From: Brachycybe producta
Taxonomy: Eukaryota; Arthropoda; Diplopoda; Playtdesmida; Andrognathidae
Direction: 5' to 3'
Assembly: GCA_036925085.1 (NCBI GenBank)
Contig: JAUPFP010000044.1
Location: 992,001-1,056,000, forward strand
Length of the DNA: 64,000 nucleotides
Shown here: positions 46,461 through 58,710 of the stretch, piece after piece
Layout of the letters: every line of letters starts with the position of its first letter
Position numbering within the stretch: position 1 is the stretch's first letter
Notes under the pieces: generated by a model
Databases searched by the model: none
Told to the model about the DNA's origin: nothing
Seen by the model: the letters and a program-made list of their open reading frames with translations, nothing else
Position numbers and translations under genes: made by a program

Positions 46461-49400
46461 ATGTCTACCGAAGTTGATTGGGGAAAGCTGGTTGATGACC
46501 AAGAAAAGAAACTAACGGCTGATGTGAGTTAAAATCATTCTATTTGATGTAAATAAAGTATTTAAAACGATCGAAACGTTGAAGGTAGAGCAAATGTGGC
46601 CTCTTAATGTGAATAAATGGGCAGAACGAAGCTATTAGTTCAACGTAAGAGCCACGTTTGCTTTTATCAGAACATTCTCATTGAGAAATGTTCATTGTTT
46701 CTCGTTTTAACGATGCTATATCTATTCTTTCGTGTTTACAGATCGGCAATATCAGTTTGTCATCCTCCAATGACGATGATAACAAGAAAGAAACGGCTTC
46801 GAAGCCGAATGAAGAAGAAACAACTTCGACTTCAAATGCGAACGGCGCCAATAATGAGCAAAAAACATCGAGTTCGGAAGACGAACCCGGTAGGATTTCA
46901 TGTTTTTTTTTTACCGTTGAAAAAATAAAACAACACATTGTTTTAAATTTTTTTGCAGAGCTTTCAGCTGCTGAAGCGTCACTTTTGAGGAAGATCTTCC
47001 GGTCGCAATTGGTTCAACCAACTCATGACATCGAAGTACAGAGAAAAGATCCGAATTCTCCGCTTTATTCTGTCAAATCTTTTGAAGCTTTAAATCTGTA
47101 TGGACTTATTTTTTTAGTATTTTATATTTAAAGACTAAAATTATTTCGTTTTATTTCATTTTCTTGGAAAGAAAAGAAAATGAAAACGCTTTTTTAAAGC
47201 AATTTGTAAAAGATTTTTCGAGATTTATTGGAATCTTGAAGACTAAGTGAAGGTTCAGCGATAAAAATTGAAAATAAAACTTTGTGTCACAGTTTGGAAT
47301 CGTAGATTTTCGTCGATGTTTTGTGAAGAGGTGATTTTCGATTTCTGGTTATTCTTCATTTCAGAAACATCACTTTGGAGAAATTGAAAGTGTGTTAGAA
47401 ACTAGAATGGTAGGTCAATCACTTGATGGTATTTTAAAATAATGGTCTTTTAAAAATAAAGCTTTTTATTATTTGAAATATATTGTTTCCTTAAAGTTCA
47501 ATTATTTTTAAAATGACATAAAAAGTTTATTTTAAAATATATCAAAATGAAAATATTTTCAAAGTGATTGCGCTATTTTTCTAGTTTCCAAAGTTTTTCT
47601 TCATTTTTCACCCGAAAGACCGAATAATCAGAGTTTGAAGGATGTTTTAACTTTAATACCAGCTTTAATTTAGCCATTTAGTCATTGAAAATGTAAAATT
47701 GTTAATTCTAAACTGTACTAAATCGTTTAATTTTCTAGTCTCAAATAAATCTCGAATAATCTTTTACAAGTCGCTTCAAAAAAGAATTTCCATCGTTTAT
47801 TTCCAGCATGGTATTGAAAATATTGAAAAAAACTTAGAAAACTCTTGGCCCGTTTTTAAATTGTTTGGTTTTTTTACCCCGTCGTTCTTTGGATAGGCGG
47901 CCGGAACTTCTAAGAGGAGTTTATGCAATGGGTTTCAATTCTCCATCAAAGATTCAAGAAACGGCTCTTCCAACGCTTCTAGCAGATCCGTAAGACCCGT
48001 TGGTAATAGCGTGGTATGGTTCCATTTGTCTTAACTTATTTTTTCGTTAGCCCACAAAATATGATCGCACAATCGCAGAGTGGAACCGGAAAAACGGCCG
48101 CATTCGTTTTGGCCATGTTGAGTAGAGTCGATCCGTCGAAAGACCATTGCCAGGTTAAAAGAACGGGATAAAATTCTTTCATAACTTCGTAAACGTTTGT
48201 TTAAAACTCAAATTTAACTGTTTCGTTTCAGGTTTTGTGTTTGTCTCCGACGTTCGAACTAACGATTCAGACCGGAAACGTCTTGAAACAGATGTCTCAG
48301 TATTGTCCGGATATCACTTGTCGTTTTGCAGTTCGAGGAGAAGACAGTGAAGTTTTTTTTTTTGGTTATCTCTGTAAAATTATCTTATATCTGACTTATT
48401 TTTGTGTAATTAAACAAAGTTTCACGAGGAGATAAAGTAAACGAGCACATCATTATGGGAACACCAGGAAAAGTTCTTGATTGGTGTGCGAAATTCCGTT
48501 GTTTCGACCCGAAAAAAATTAAAGTTTTTGTTTTGGACGAAGCCGATGTCATGATCGCAACTCAGGGTCATCAAGATCAGTCGATCCGAATTCATAAGTT
48601 TGTGCTTTTGATCATTTACAGAACTGTTGTTCATAAAGTTGTTGATTTCTAGTTGTTGATATTTATTTTGTTAGAATGTTGTCGAAAGATTGTCAAATGA
48701 TGTTTTTCTCTGCGACGTACGATGGAGAAGTGATGGAATTTGCAGAAATGATCGTTTCGAATCCGGTCGTGATAAGACTTCGTCGCGAAGAGGAAAGTCT
48801 GGAAAACATCAAACAATATTTTGTCGAGTGCCGTACCAAAGACGACAAGTATAAAGCGTTAGCGAACATCTATGGCGCTATTTCGATTGGCCAAGCGATG
48901 ATTTTCTGTCATGTTAGTTTTATTTTTTGATATAAAAATAATTTTTCATTTGTTAACATTTTACATGTGCAGAAAAATGATTTAAAAGTCGTTTTTATGA
49001 CGTTTTTTCATGTTCATTTCTGTTTAGACGAGAGCCACAGCGTCTTGGTTAGCTGAGAAAATGGTACGGGACGGTCACGCTGTTGCTCTGTTATCCGGTG
49101 AACTCGAAATTGAGCAAAGAATTGCCGTTTTGAATCGCTTTCGAGAAGGAAAAGAAAAGGTTTTGATCACAACTAACGTTTGTGCCAGAGGTAGTTTATT
49201 GTTGCTTATCTTTCAGAGTCTTTTAAGAAAATTTTAAATTAATGTTGAATCGCGCTTCTTGTTAGGTATCGACGTCGAGCAAGTTACGGTCGTCGTGAAC
49301 TTCGATCTTCCCGTCGATAAAAACAACAGGCCCGATTTCGAAACCTATCTACATAGAATAGGTAGAACGGGAAGGTTTGGAAAATCCGGAATTGCCGTCA

Positions 49401-49613
49401 ATATGGTTGATGGACAGCGAAGTATTGGACATCTGAAGGATATTGAAAAGCATTTCGGTAACGGTTTTATCTGTTTCGTCATTCCCGAATATTTATCGGA
49501 ACAATACGTTAATTTATAAATTTCTTTTATTATGTATGATGATAAAAGGACGAAAGATTTTGAAATTAGATGCCGAAGATATCGACGAAATCGAGAAAAT
49601 TGGACAAGAATAA
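46461..49613 (+). CDS. DDX19: DEAD-box ATP-dependent RNA helicase DDX19/Dbp5, 498 aa
   Basis: Exons: 46461-46523, 46742-46889, 46959-47097, 47897-47989, 48051-48153, 48232-48346, 48420-48597, 48675-48912, 49028-49190, 49266-49457, 49549-49613; total 1497 nt. After a Ser/Glu-rich N-terminus come the Q motif (GFNSPSKIQ), Walker A SQSGTGKT 156-163, GTPG 234-237, DEAD 260-263, SAT 292-294, and HRIGRTGR 443-450; the C-terminus reads [34 protein letters not shown] and [14 protein letters not shown] match DDX19 specifically. It remodels mRNPs at the nuclear pore with Gle1 and InsP6 during mRNA export. Intron 3 (799 bp) carries a family A MITE. AATAAA at 49768-49773. Confidence 0.97.
47372..47640. 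mobile_element. Family A MITE, copy A11 (DDX19 intron 3)
   Basis: AAAGTGTGTTAGAAACTAGA, TCAATCACTTGATGG, inverted TTTTTCTAGTTTCCAAAG, CCGAAAGACCGAATAATCAG. Confidence 0.7.
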
Positions 49614-49952
49614 AGGATCTTTTTTTTTTTTAAATTATGAAAAGTTGAATATTGTCTTTTTTATTTCTTTTTTTGTTTTTCGAATGAGAAACAATTTCTC
49701 AGTTTATGTTTTTGATGTGTTTAATTATTAATATTTCAAATGTAAACAGACGAAGAAATGTAAACGAAATAAAATATTACAATTTTTTTTACATGATTTC
49801 GTTTATTAGCAATAGATGGCGCTGGTTATTGCCATTTATTATTTAATGGCGGTTAAAAGTATAAAGGTATGGTAGTATTTTTTTTTTCTAAGTAGTTTTT
49901 GTGTTATTTTTAGTGTTTTTACGAATGAGTTTCTTTCAGAATTAGGTTGAGA

Positions 49953-51106
49953 ATGGCCAAAATATTAAAGAAAATTGTGTCCACTTCTTTAAAGATGCCA
50001 AATGAAGATATTTTTGGTCGTTTAATCATTGCAAGTATTTGATTGACCTTTAACCTCGTCTGCTGTTTTAGTTATTAGCCGAGTTTTGTGGTCGAAATAC
50101 AAAAATAAAACTTACCACTTGAATTTTAACTTTGAACCCTCAGAGAAGGGTTTCAACATAGAGATAGTCTTTCGATTAAAAGCTGCTAGCGTCTAAGCTA
50201 AGACTGCAGATTTGTTATTTAGATTACACAAAAGAGTTTGTTCAAGGAGACTAGAAGCGGTTCCTAATCGAAACAATTTAACCTTAGATCATTAGGATTT
50301 AGTAGAGTAATGGTCTAAAATTTAACAACATAGAAAAAATCAGAAAATGAGAAAAAAAAAAAAAAAAACTGTTCAAAATATTTAATAATCAAGGGTTATT
50401 TTTGTTGAGAGTTCAAGTCACATCATTTTTATCTGTTTGTAGAAATACATGAGACGAACGAATTCTTATCTGGAAGAAAGTGCCGTCAAGTTATGCGACT
50501 TGAAACCCGATCACCGGCTGCTCGAAATAGGGTTCGGACCTGGAGTCGGACTCGAAGCTGCTTACAAAGTTATAAGAGGTTTTATTTATTGTTTACCTCT
50601 TAATTGATTGAACATTTTTTTTATGTTTTCATATTGCAGCCGGTCACGGAAAGGTTTACGGAATCGATATGTCTTCTTGTGTCGTCAGCGAAGCTCGTAA
50701 AAGGTTCGAAAAGGAATTGGCGACTGGAAAATTCGAATTGTATAAAGCCAACGTAATGATACAGCCGTTCTTAGACGATAAATTTGATCGTATTATTCAT
50801 TGTAATTGTTATTATTACTGGAATAACATTGAAACTTGTGCTAAAGAGATCTATCGGGTGATGAAACCCGGTGGTCTAATGGTCACTACTCTCAGTTTAG
50901 AAGATTTAAGATTTAAGAAGAGGAAAGGGTGGAATATGTATGCCAAATATGATCCTATTTTGTATATGACAGCTTTAGAAAATTGTGGATTCGTTGACGT
51001 CCACATCGAATACCTCAAACATGGAGTTCAAAACTATCAAGCTATTTATGCAAAAAAGAGGAGTAAATTGTTGACTTCATCGAAATCTGTGTATTTGCAC
51101 GAGTAA
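49953..51106 (+). CDS. Class I SAM-dependent methyltransferase, 226 aa, with a GC-AG intron
   Basis: Exons 49953-50030, 50443-50578, 50640-51106; 681 nt. Motif I is LLEIGFGPGVG (residues 52-62), motif II GKVYGIDMS (75-83), and a post-III loop RVMKPGG (144-150); these form the SAM pocket of UbiE/COQ5-type (Methyltransf_11-like) enzymes. The N-terminus IIKYMRRTNSYLEESAVKLC resembles small stand-alone methyltransferases of this group; the substrate is unknown. Intron 1 must use a GC donor (ATT|GCAAGT): the nearby GT (GCAA|GTATTT) shifts the frame and destroys motif I. It starts 340 bp after the DDX19 stop on the same strand. Confidence 0.87.
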
Positions 51107-52504
51107 AAAAAAATTTCAGGTTGATTGAGTGATTTCAATGTGTGGCTTTTTTATTGAAGTAAAAAGTAATTATGAATATTTTGAAAAGGATTCAAATATC
51201 ACCTCTGCTTATTCCAAAAATTATTTTTAAAAATTTGGTATTTTAGTTGCAGGATTGAACTATTATTATTATTTATTGTAGACGTTTTGGGGAAATATAC
51301 TGTATTAAATAGATCTTACAGTTCAGATCACGTTATGAATATGTCGTATAAATATATAGCATATTCTATCTATTCTGTGTCTTGTAAAAAAAAATATACT
51401 ATGGATATCTGATAATTAATCAGCCACCACATGCAATGTTTTTGTAAATATTAAATTTCAGTGTATATAGTATTCTAAGTAGAGGTGGTGCCATCTATTG
51501 GCCAAAATGAACCCTAACAAGGAATACTTTATAGGGGCGATCTCGTAGTTGAGCTACCTCTATGTATGTATGTATGTATGTTGTGTACAAGATATAAGTC
51601 TATGAAGGTAAACCAACTCCTTAGAACAAAATTGAGTGAAGAATTGTCTACTTTTTAAAGCTAGAAGGAAGACCTAATGCTTATAAGGCTGTCCCTTATT
51701 TTTTGTAAGTTCATTAAATCGTATTGTAACTGAAACGCTAATAAGTACAGTTTGCGGTATCTATTGGCCACACTCAGTTTTGGTACGAAATGCTGCACAA
51801 TAAATAGCTTTTAGTTGAGGCTTAGACTATTACTTAGTAATAGTTTAAGGTTGAGGTACCATTTTGTTCCACAGGAGGAATCTCGTAGTTGAGCTACCTC
51901 TATGTACCATATGTATGATATTGTCACATAATAATAATGAGAAGAACAGAAGAGGAAACTCTTGTGCGGCACTTTCGATGTTGCTGTGACAGAAATCCGT
52001 AACGTTGGAATCAGATACTCAAGCCATTTCTATGTGGCTGCCATTTTGAAAAGGATTAGGCCGCCATTTTGAAAAGGATTAGAAAAAGAAATTTTATCAT
52101 AGAAGTCTATAGAAACTTGTGCACATGCGCAGAAAAAAAATCTGTTACAGGTTAATGGCGTGAGTTTCCCTTCTGTTCTCCTTGTTCCGTGATATTGTGT
52201 TTTCTAGTAATCTAGGCAATGTATGCAGTGACTGATAGAGGCATCTATAGACAGCTGCAGATTTTTTTTTGGCTCCGCCCTTTTATGAGCGTCATAAATT
52301 TTTAATTAGTTTGTTACTGGATCTGATGTCACATGTCCCGCCCTTTTTTATTTCTAATTGGTTGATGTGTGGTCTGACGCTCATTAAAAGGCGGAGCCAA
52401 AGAAATTCTGAAGCTGTCTACATATGCCTGTGTGACTTGATTGCGTGTACGTGTATTATTGTGTTTTTTTTTTCTCTTTCTTTTCTTGTTGCCGATCTTA
52501 AAAG
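51107..52504. other. Spacer between the methyltransferase gene and SPATS2
   Basis: Gene-free. Repeated phrase ATCTCGTAGTTGAGCTACCT at about 51540 and 51887, each followed by CTATGTA, with a (TATG)n run at 51564-51580. An 18-bp GCCATTTTGAAAAGGATTAG is doubled at 52041-52081. The MITE at 52248-52420 immediately precedes the SPATS2 start, so it lies in its promoter or 5' UTR. Confidence 0.5.
52248..52420. mobile_element. GGCTCCGCCC palindromic MITE just upstream of SPATS2
   Basis: Ends TAGACAGCTGCAGA and TCTGAAGCTGTCTA with shared GGCTCCGCCC TTTTATGAGCGTC-type arms. Related to 61646-61830 and to a decayed copy at 37460-37570. No clean TSD here. Confidence 0.65.
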
Positions 52505-55500
52505 ATGTCCATTTCTGATAAAATTGACAACAAACGTAAGTTAAAATGTTATAAACTAATTTGTATATGCGTATAAACTGTTTTGAATGCGATAATTAAA
52601 GTGAATTTCGTTTGACGAATTGAAATCTTGTCAACATTATGCAAATGAGTGTTGGGACGTCACTTTGTTATTGTTGTTATAATTTTGTAATTAAGATCTT
52701 TATAATTATATATTAAAATATGTGATCTGTATTTTTTTTATATCATATTAAACAGATTCGTCTGGAATGGTATTTGACACTCAGAAGAAGATCGTTTTAG
52801 CTTCGTTACCTAAAGAGAACAAGGGAATCATTGAACGAAAGGTGTTTGTTCGGTGTTCGATTAATAATCGGGGCTCGGATTTGTATGCAAAATATCAAGC
52901 AAATGTTTCTCAATTTGTGGCTTCTAAGTGCTAATTGTGAAGTAATCAATCATCATTAGAGCAACTGCAATTATGAATTTTTTTCTAATGAAAAAAGGCT
53001 GATTAGAGGCGAGAACCGCGAGATGTCTGGTTACTATCAGTTGTCAATTAGAAAGTTCTAGCCTCTAACCAGTGTTTTTTTTTTTATTAAAAAGTTAAAA
53101 ATTAGTGGTTGTTCTAAACGGGATTGTTACTTAACAATTGGCTCTTGGGCCACACTTTGAGAAACATTTGCTGGATATTGCATAAAAATCCTATTCCATA
53201 AATATTTGAAAGAGTATTAAAAACTAGAAGTGTCCCAAAGGATAATTCTGTGTTTAGAAAATTCTAAATCATAGAAAATACATTTTAAATCGGTATAATT
53301 TTTGAGAAGTCGTGCTTTTAAAATGGATTAGAAAAATCTCTTTATTAGTATAGTCGTTTAGCCTCTATGCAATAAGGTTGGAACCCTGCTTGGAGGGTTC
53401 AAGTGAAACATTTTTTTGTTTCTCTTCTGAAACTTGGGCCTTAAGGTGGCTTTATAGTTTAATTTTTCTCCGCCTGAAATTTTTAGTAAAGTTTAGAAGT
53501 TTTAGTAGAAACATTCCAATAAAATTGAAAGTGTTTTAGAAAATAGACTAGTAAGCGATATTGCTAAAAGTATTTTCTTGATGATATCGTTCAAAATAAA
53601 CTTTATATGACAATTTGAAAAAAAAAGCAAACATAATTTTTGGGAAATATTGATGCTAAAAAAAAACACAGAAAAAAAACAACAACCTGAAAAGGAATGT
53701 TAACTCTTGTCTTTTTCTTTGTTTCAAAGATTGCAGACGTTAAAGAAGTAGTTCCAAACAGAAGCAAACACGAAATCGGTCTCGTGCTTCAGTTTTACGA
53801 GTACAACGTGAACGAAGCGATTTCAGCTTTTCTCGAAGGTTCATATCTTTGTGAACGTTCGATATATACGGAAACTTGATTCTGTTTTTTTTTTTTACAG
53901 ATAGAGCGGCGAGTGTCCTTAACGAATGGAATTGCACCACTAATAAGGTTTTGGTATCGCACTTCGTTATTGGTTAGGAATTGATAATTATCTAGACACA
54001 AACACACAATGTTGTATTGTTTTTTTTTAGCCAAATAAGAACAGAAAGAAATCGGAAGCGAAAAAGGAATCTATCGCAGCAAAAGATTCGATGGCTGTTG
54101 GTGGTGACCTTGTTGTCGTTGTTCCTGTAAATGATGTTAAAGTGCCTCAAAAGGTCGATGTTCGTCTCGATAAAGTTGATTCTCGTGTCGAACGGAAGAG
54201 AACTTCAACCGTTTCTAGTCAATTGAGGTATATAGCTGCTAAATGTCAGTTGTTTTATCGGTGAATTCCTGTTTTAGATGGGTTTTTTAACTGATAATCA
54301 AAATATTGTTATTCTTCATTTTAAAAGTAACATTTAGGAAAAATTGAAAGTGTTTTAGAAACTAGAAGAGTAAATGAATCACAGGGGGTATTCTCATATT
54401 GGGTGGTAGTGGGTTGGGGATATTCCACTTAGGGTGGTTGAATAGAGTTCGTTTTTGTCCCTGCTAATGCAAAGATCCATTGACGTTTTGTAAAATTCGG
54501 TGGCAAAAATGTCAAGCGAACGTTTTTTTAGAAACAACATTATAAAAAAAAAATTCAAATTGTTTTCAAAACTAGAATGGTAAAAGGTTATTCTAAAAGT
54601 TTTTTCATTGGCCATATTTTAATAAAATATTTTTATTGTTCATTTTGGTTTTTCCATTGAAATTTCTTGAAAAACTATTTTTGCCTATTTCAAACTGTCA
54701 TAAAAAGTTTTATTTTGAAAGATATCTTCCCTGAAAAAAACTTTCAGCATTATTACCAGCTATTCTAGTTTCTAAAACACTTTGAATTTTTTTTTTGTAA
54801 TGTTTCTTCTGAAAAACGTTTGCTTGAAAAATATAAATTTTTTCAAAACCCCCCAGGTGGCGAGAAGAGACCTTATATAAGACATATAGCCTGTCTCGGG
54901 GTACAATGGCAAAATAAATATCTATTCAGCCACCTTAAGTGATGGAGCTTCCTGCTAGTTTATAAAACGCTTTCAATTTTCTTCTTAATTATGTTTCCGA
55001 AATGAAGATTAATTGAAGTTTTTAATTCCTTCAACATTTTCAACTTTAAACTGATCTTAATTACAAGTTTGGTTTAAATTATGTTTTCATTTATAGTGAT
55101 AATTCAACTGTAAGTTCGAAGAATATTTCCAGTTTGAAACAGAACTCAGTTTCAAATGTCGATGACGCAAAACAACGGAGCAAAATGAAAAGTAAAGAAT
55201 ATTAAATGAATATTTATGGGTCAGATTAAAACACACAAAAACTTACCGGATGGACGCAGAAAGCATTTAGTAAAACACGCAAAAGCATGGAAACACGTAC
55301 AAAAGCATGATACTTTTTGGTGTTTTCATCTCACCCAATCTATTTATTAACTCTTGGTTGCAAAAATAATTTTCTTCTGTTGTAAAAGGTTTAGAGAAAC
55401 CGATTAAAGAACTCGGTCAACATTCCGTTTCGTTGCAACGAGCGAAAAATCTTCTATCTGATGAAATGAACAGGTCCGAGAAGAGATTGAAACAATCTTT

Positions 55501-57419
55501 TCAAGAACTGCACAGACTGTGAGGATTTTTATCTTCTTTTTCTCCATAGATTTGAAGTTAATTTTGTTATTTTCGCTGTTTTTAGTCTCGAAGAGAGAGA
55601 AGCAGAACTGGCAAAAGAGTTGAACGAAGCCAAGGATGAAGCCAGTCAAGTTTTTCTTAACCTTGAGTGATGAGTTGTTGATCATGAAGCGCTTTTTTTT
55701 TACTTTGATTTCAGGTCGTTTACTTGCTGCTCGTATAAGCCGAGCGGAAGGACTAAAGGTCGGAACTAACCGTGTCGTCGTAATGAACGATAACGAACTG
55801 AAAGAACTGCGTATCGACATTAAGGTTTCACTTTTTGCTCATGTTTAACGTTTTCAGATTTGTAATGTTGACGAGCTGTTTCTTTAGCATTTTGTTAGCG
55901 AACGTAAGTTTGATGATGATTTGGGACGAACTGTTCGTTTTGTACGTGATCACGATCGAATAATAAAGGTACTGTGTCGTTCATTTAAAGATATTTTTGT
56001 GTGTGTGTTGTTAGGAGGCAACATGTGTCTGTTTTTCAGGAAATCAAAAGTTACGGTGAAGTTGTTCCTGTTAAGAGTTTGTACACTGGTCGTCGTCTGT
56101 CCGTTTCCTCGGCAGTTAGTTCTCTAGGTCAGTCAGAACCGTCTCCCGTTTCCGTCACAACCACAGTTGCTGCAGCAGTTACGACAACGGTCGTTGCACC
56201 TGCAGTTACGGCAATTGCTGCAAAGTCGGAATCGAACGTAACCTCGTCGTCGTCGTCCGAGATGAGTACGGCAGAAATTTCTGAGTTACATCAGAGGTTA
56301 CAGGAATCGTTGAGGCTTCAAGTAAGACCCATAGATTTATATCTAAACGAAGTGGTTTCATTTTTTTTATTGACATAAAACAGAAGAACTTCATTTTATG
56401 AAAAATAACTTTTGAACGTCAGTGGTTGGAAAATAGTCTTTGTTTAGTGGAGTGAATTGCAAAAGTGGTTGTAATAGATGAGAGGAACGGCCTCTAGTTA
56501 TTCAGACAAAAATTAACTCTAACAAAGAAACGCGTTTGTTATTTTTATTTCATTGTGGAGACGAGCGACAGGTGGTTGATAACTGGTTCATTTGAAAACA
56601 AGAAATGCGGTCGTCGGTGGTGGTGGTCGACTGCCGTTTGGTGACTATAGTTCATCAGTGGTCGAGAAGCTAGTGGTGTGTGTTCAGCACCGAACTCTTT
56701 CTATAGAAAAAACATTGACAACCAAGGCATAGCCACTTTTTGCAATCAAACTCGATCACTAAAAAGTTTCATCCGCCTCTGAGAACGCCTTTAAGACACT
56801 TTGCACGACCACTTTTCGACTGCAAAAGGATGTCAGGTTGTTGCCAAAACCGATCACCTTGAGTTTTTTCTTAGAAAAGACATTGCAATTACAACTCAAT
56901 CATCTCCGGACTTCATTTTGCAGTCAAAAAGTGTTCGAAAAGCGGTCTATGTATTCCAGTGTGATGACCACTTAAAACTTACGTAAATGTGACTTCAAAA
57001 GTTAACTCTTGCTAGTTTCAGGAAAAAATAGTTTCGTAATATGTCAAAAGAAAAGGAAATGATTTTGGCCGTAATATATGTAACTCAGAATTCTAATATT
57101 ATATTTTTAGGGTTTATCATTCGATACAACGAGTACACGGATAACCCGTCCGAATTACAAACAGCGGCGCACAGTCAACAGTCAATCTTCTCTGAGTTAT
57201 ACTAATAATTCAGATAGTCAAAACAACCATTCTGGATCATCTCAACAGTCCCAATCGAAAAATGGAAGGCCTAGTTTTCATTCGGATGATGGAACGTTAA
57301 ATAAATCCGAATCTCGTTCGGGTCGAAGATCGTTCGGCCTTTCGAGAGATCAGAATTACAGAACCAAGTCTCGTAACGTTGGTCACGGTCAGGCTCCTTC
57401 GGCCGGAGGTCAACCGTAA
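52505..57419 (+). CDS. SPATS2: SPATS2-family RNA-associated coiled-coil protein, 511 aa, 12 exons
   Basis: Exons: 52505-52535, 52756-52841, 53730-53838, 53901-53947, 54031-54227, 55097-55191, 55389-55518, 55586-55644, 55715-55824, 55888-55968, 56040-56321, 57111-57419; 1536 nt. Residues 40-91 form a UBA-like segment (VVPNRSKHEIGLVLQFYEYN, then NEWNC), typical of SPATS2/SPATS2L (DUF1387). A Lys-rich linker follows. A coiled coil lies at about 190-285, then the hallmark HFVSERKFDDDLGRTVRF (from 289), a Ser/Thr/Ala/Val-rich stretch and a basic Ser/Gln-rich tail. Vertebrate paralogues are cytoplasmic RNA-associated proteins. The intron 8 donor is weak (GTCAAG). AATAAA at 57676-57681. Introns 2 and 5 carry MITEs. 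Confidence 0.93.
52871..53198. mobile_element. Family C MITE, copy C3 (SPATS2 intron 2)
   Basis: Ends GGGCTCGGATTTGTATGC and GCATAAAAATCCTATTCC; centre GATTAGAGGC and GCCTCTAACC. Confidence 0.8.
53495..53680. mobile_element. Family A/B MITE fragment, copy B7 (SPATS2 intron 2)
   Basis: GAAAGTGTTTTAGAAAATAGAC, GATGATATCGTTCAAAATAA, ACTTTATATGACAATTTG. Confidence 0.6.
54325..54945. mobile_element. Family A fragment joined to family B copy B5 (SPATS2 intron 5)
   Basis: 54325-54392 is the left part of a family A element (GAAAGTGTTTTAGAAACTAG). From about 54430 a family B element begins (AGGGTGGTTGAATAGAG) and ends at about 54945 with AAATATCTATTCAGCCACC, followed by TTAA. It includes TTCTAGTTTCTAAAACAC at 54762-54779. 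Confidence 0.75.
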
Positions 57420-57911
57420 GATTTTCTCAGCTCTCTCGAAATTTAAGACGAGAAGTTTTCGAAATAATCTTTTTTGTTTTGTTTTTGTTTCGGTTGTTAG
57501 CAAAAATATTTATGGCATTTAATACTTCTTTTTTTTTTCACTTAAAAGTGTTTTTTTTGTTGTTTTCAAAAAAATCGAATTGGATTTTTATTTCATCTTT
57601 TGTTTTATATTTGTTATAAAAATGTGATTTTTCTTTTTCTGTTGATCCTTTTGAAATTTAATTGTGCCATTTATTAATAAAGTGCCTAAAATACGTTATT
57701 TTTTACGATTAAGAGAGGGTCGACATTTTTTTAAAAATATTTCGTGGCACATTTATCTTTTTTTTTGTATTTTATTTCTCTTGATTGTTGTCGGTGGTGA
57801 TGGTTGCTATTTATTTTGTATTTTTCCACATGAGTTTTTTTTCTTCAGTGGGATTCAATGAATGTGTTTTTTGTTCGTAGTTTTTTTGGAATTTCTTTTT
57901 GTTTCCTACTA

Positions 57912-58140
57912 CAGTACAACGTCGATTATTGGAACTAATGTCGGACATGCCACAGTAACACACAGTTCCAATAATCTAAAGTTCATATAAAACGAACTCA
58001 CAATAAAAAAGTGGCGAAAAGTAAGTAAAAACCGATTGCAAAGAAATGTTTTTATTTCTTTAAGTAGTATTTCCATAAGAATAAGTAAAAACAAAAATTG
58101 GTTTCGATAATTGGTGGGTTATGATAATCGGCGCTCTATG
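57912..58140. mobile_element. pogo/Tigger-like MITE with TA target site
   Basis: Left CAGTACAACGTCGATTATT, right GATAATCGGCGCTCTATG, TA on both sides. Resembles termini of pogo-superfamily elements. In the SPATS2 3' flank. Confidence 0.75.
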
Positions 58141-58539
58141 TAGACTGTATTGAGAATTTCTTGGGTGTCCAGTGGCTTTTGATACACCTTGTATTGTTGT
58201 GTTTTCGCTTTTGTTGTTGTTAAATGTTGATGACCAAAAAATAACAATGCAATCTTCATTTTTTTTGTTATTATTATTATTTGTTTCTGTTCGAAGTAAA
58301 ATTTTGTTGTAAAAATGTTTTACAAGTTTATATGTAAAATTTATTCTTTACTCAGCGGTTGACTAGGAGAAAAAAAGGGCTCAGGATATGTATTTACTCT
58401 GAATGTAAAAACTATACACATCCTTAGTTCTGGTTTAATTTTTTATCCGCAATAAAGGTTTACTATTTATACCGGTACGGAAAGACTACGGGATGAGCAC
58501 GAGACGGACCTGACGAGGGTAGGGTCTTTTTTTACAAAC

Positions 58540-58700
58540 TAACATAAAAAGCTTATTTTGAAAGATTATGACATGAAAATAATAAATTATAAATGACGAG
58601 TAATTGAATTGTCTTTCTAGTTTCTAAAAGACATTCAAGTTTCTTTTTATTTTGCACCTAAAGGACAAAATAATCAAGAGTACAAGAGGATTTTGCTCTA
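58540..58700. mobile_element. Family A MITE, copy A13 (right half)
   Basis: CATAAAAAGCTTATTTTGAA, TTTCTAGTTTCTAAAAGACA, TGCACCTAAAGGACAAAATA. It runs into family B copy B6 at a shared CTTAAGG. Confidence 0.65.
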
Positions 58701-58710
58701 TAAACCATCT

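Noticed and set aside
55404..55820. 138-codon minus-strand frame
   Set aside because: Antisense to SPATS2 exons 7-9 and the introns between them.
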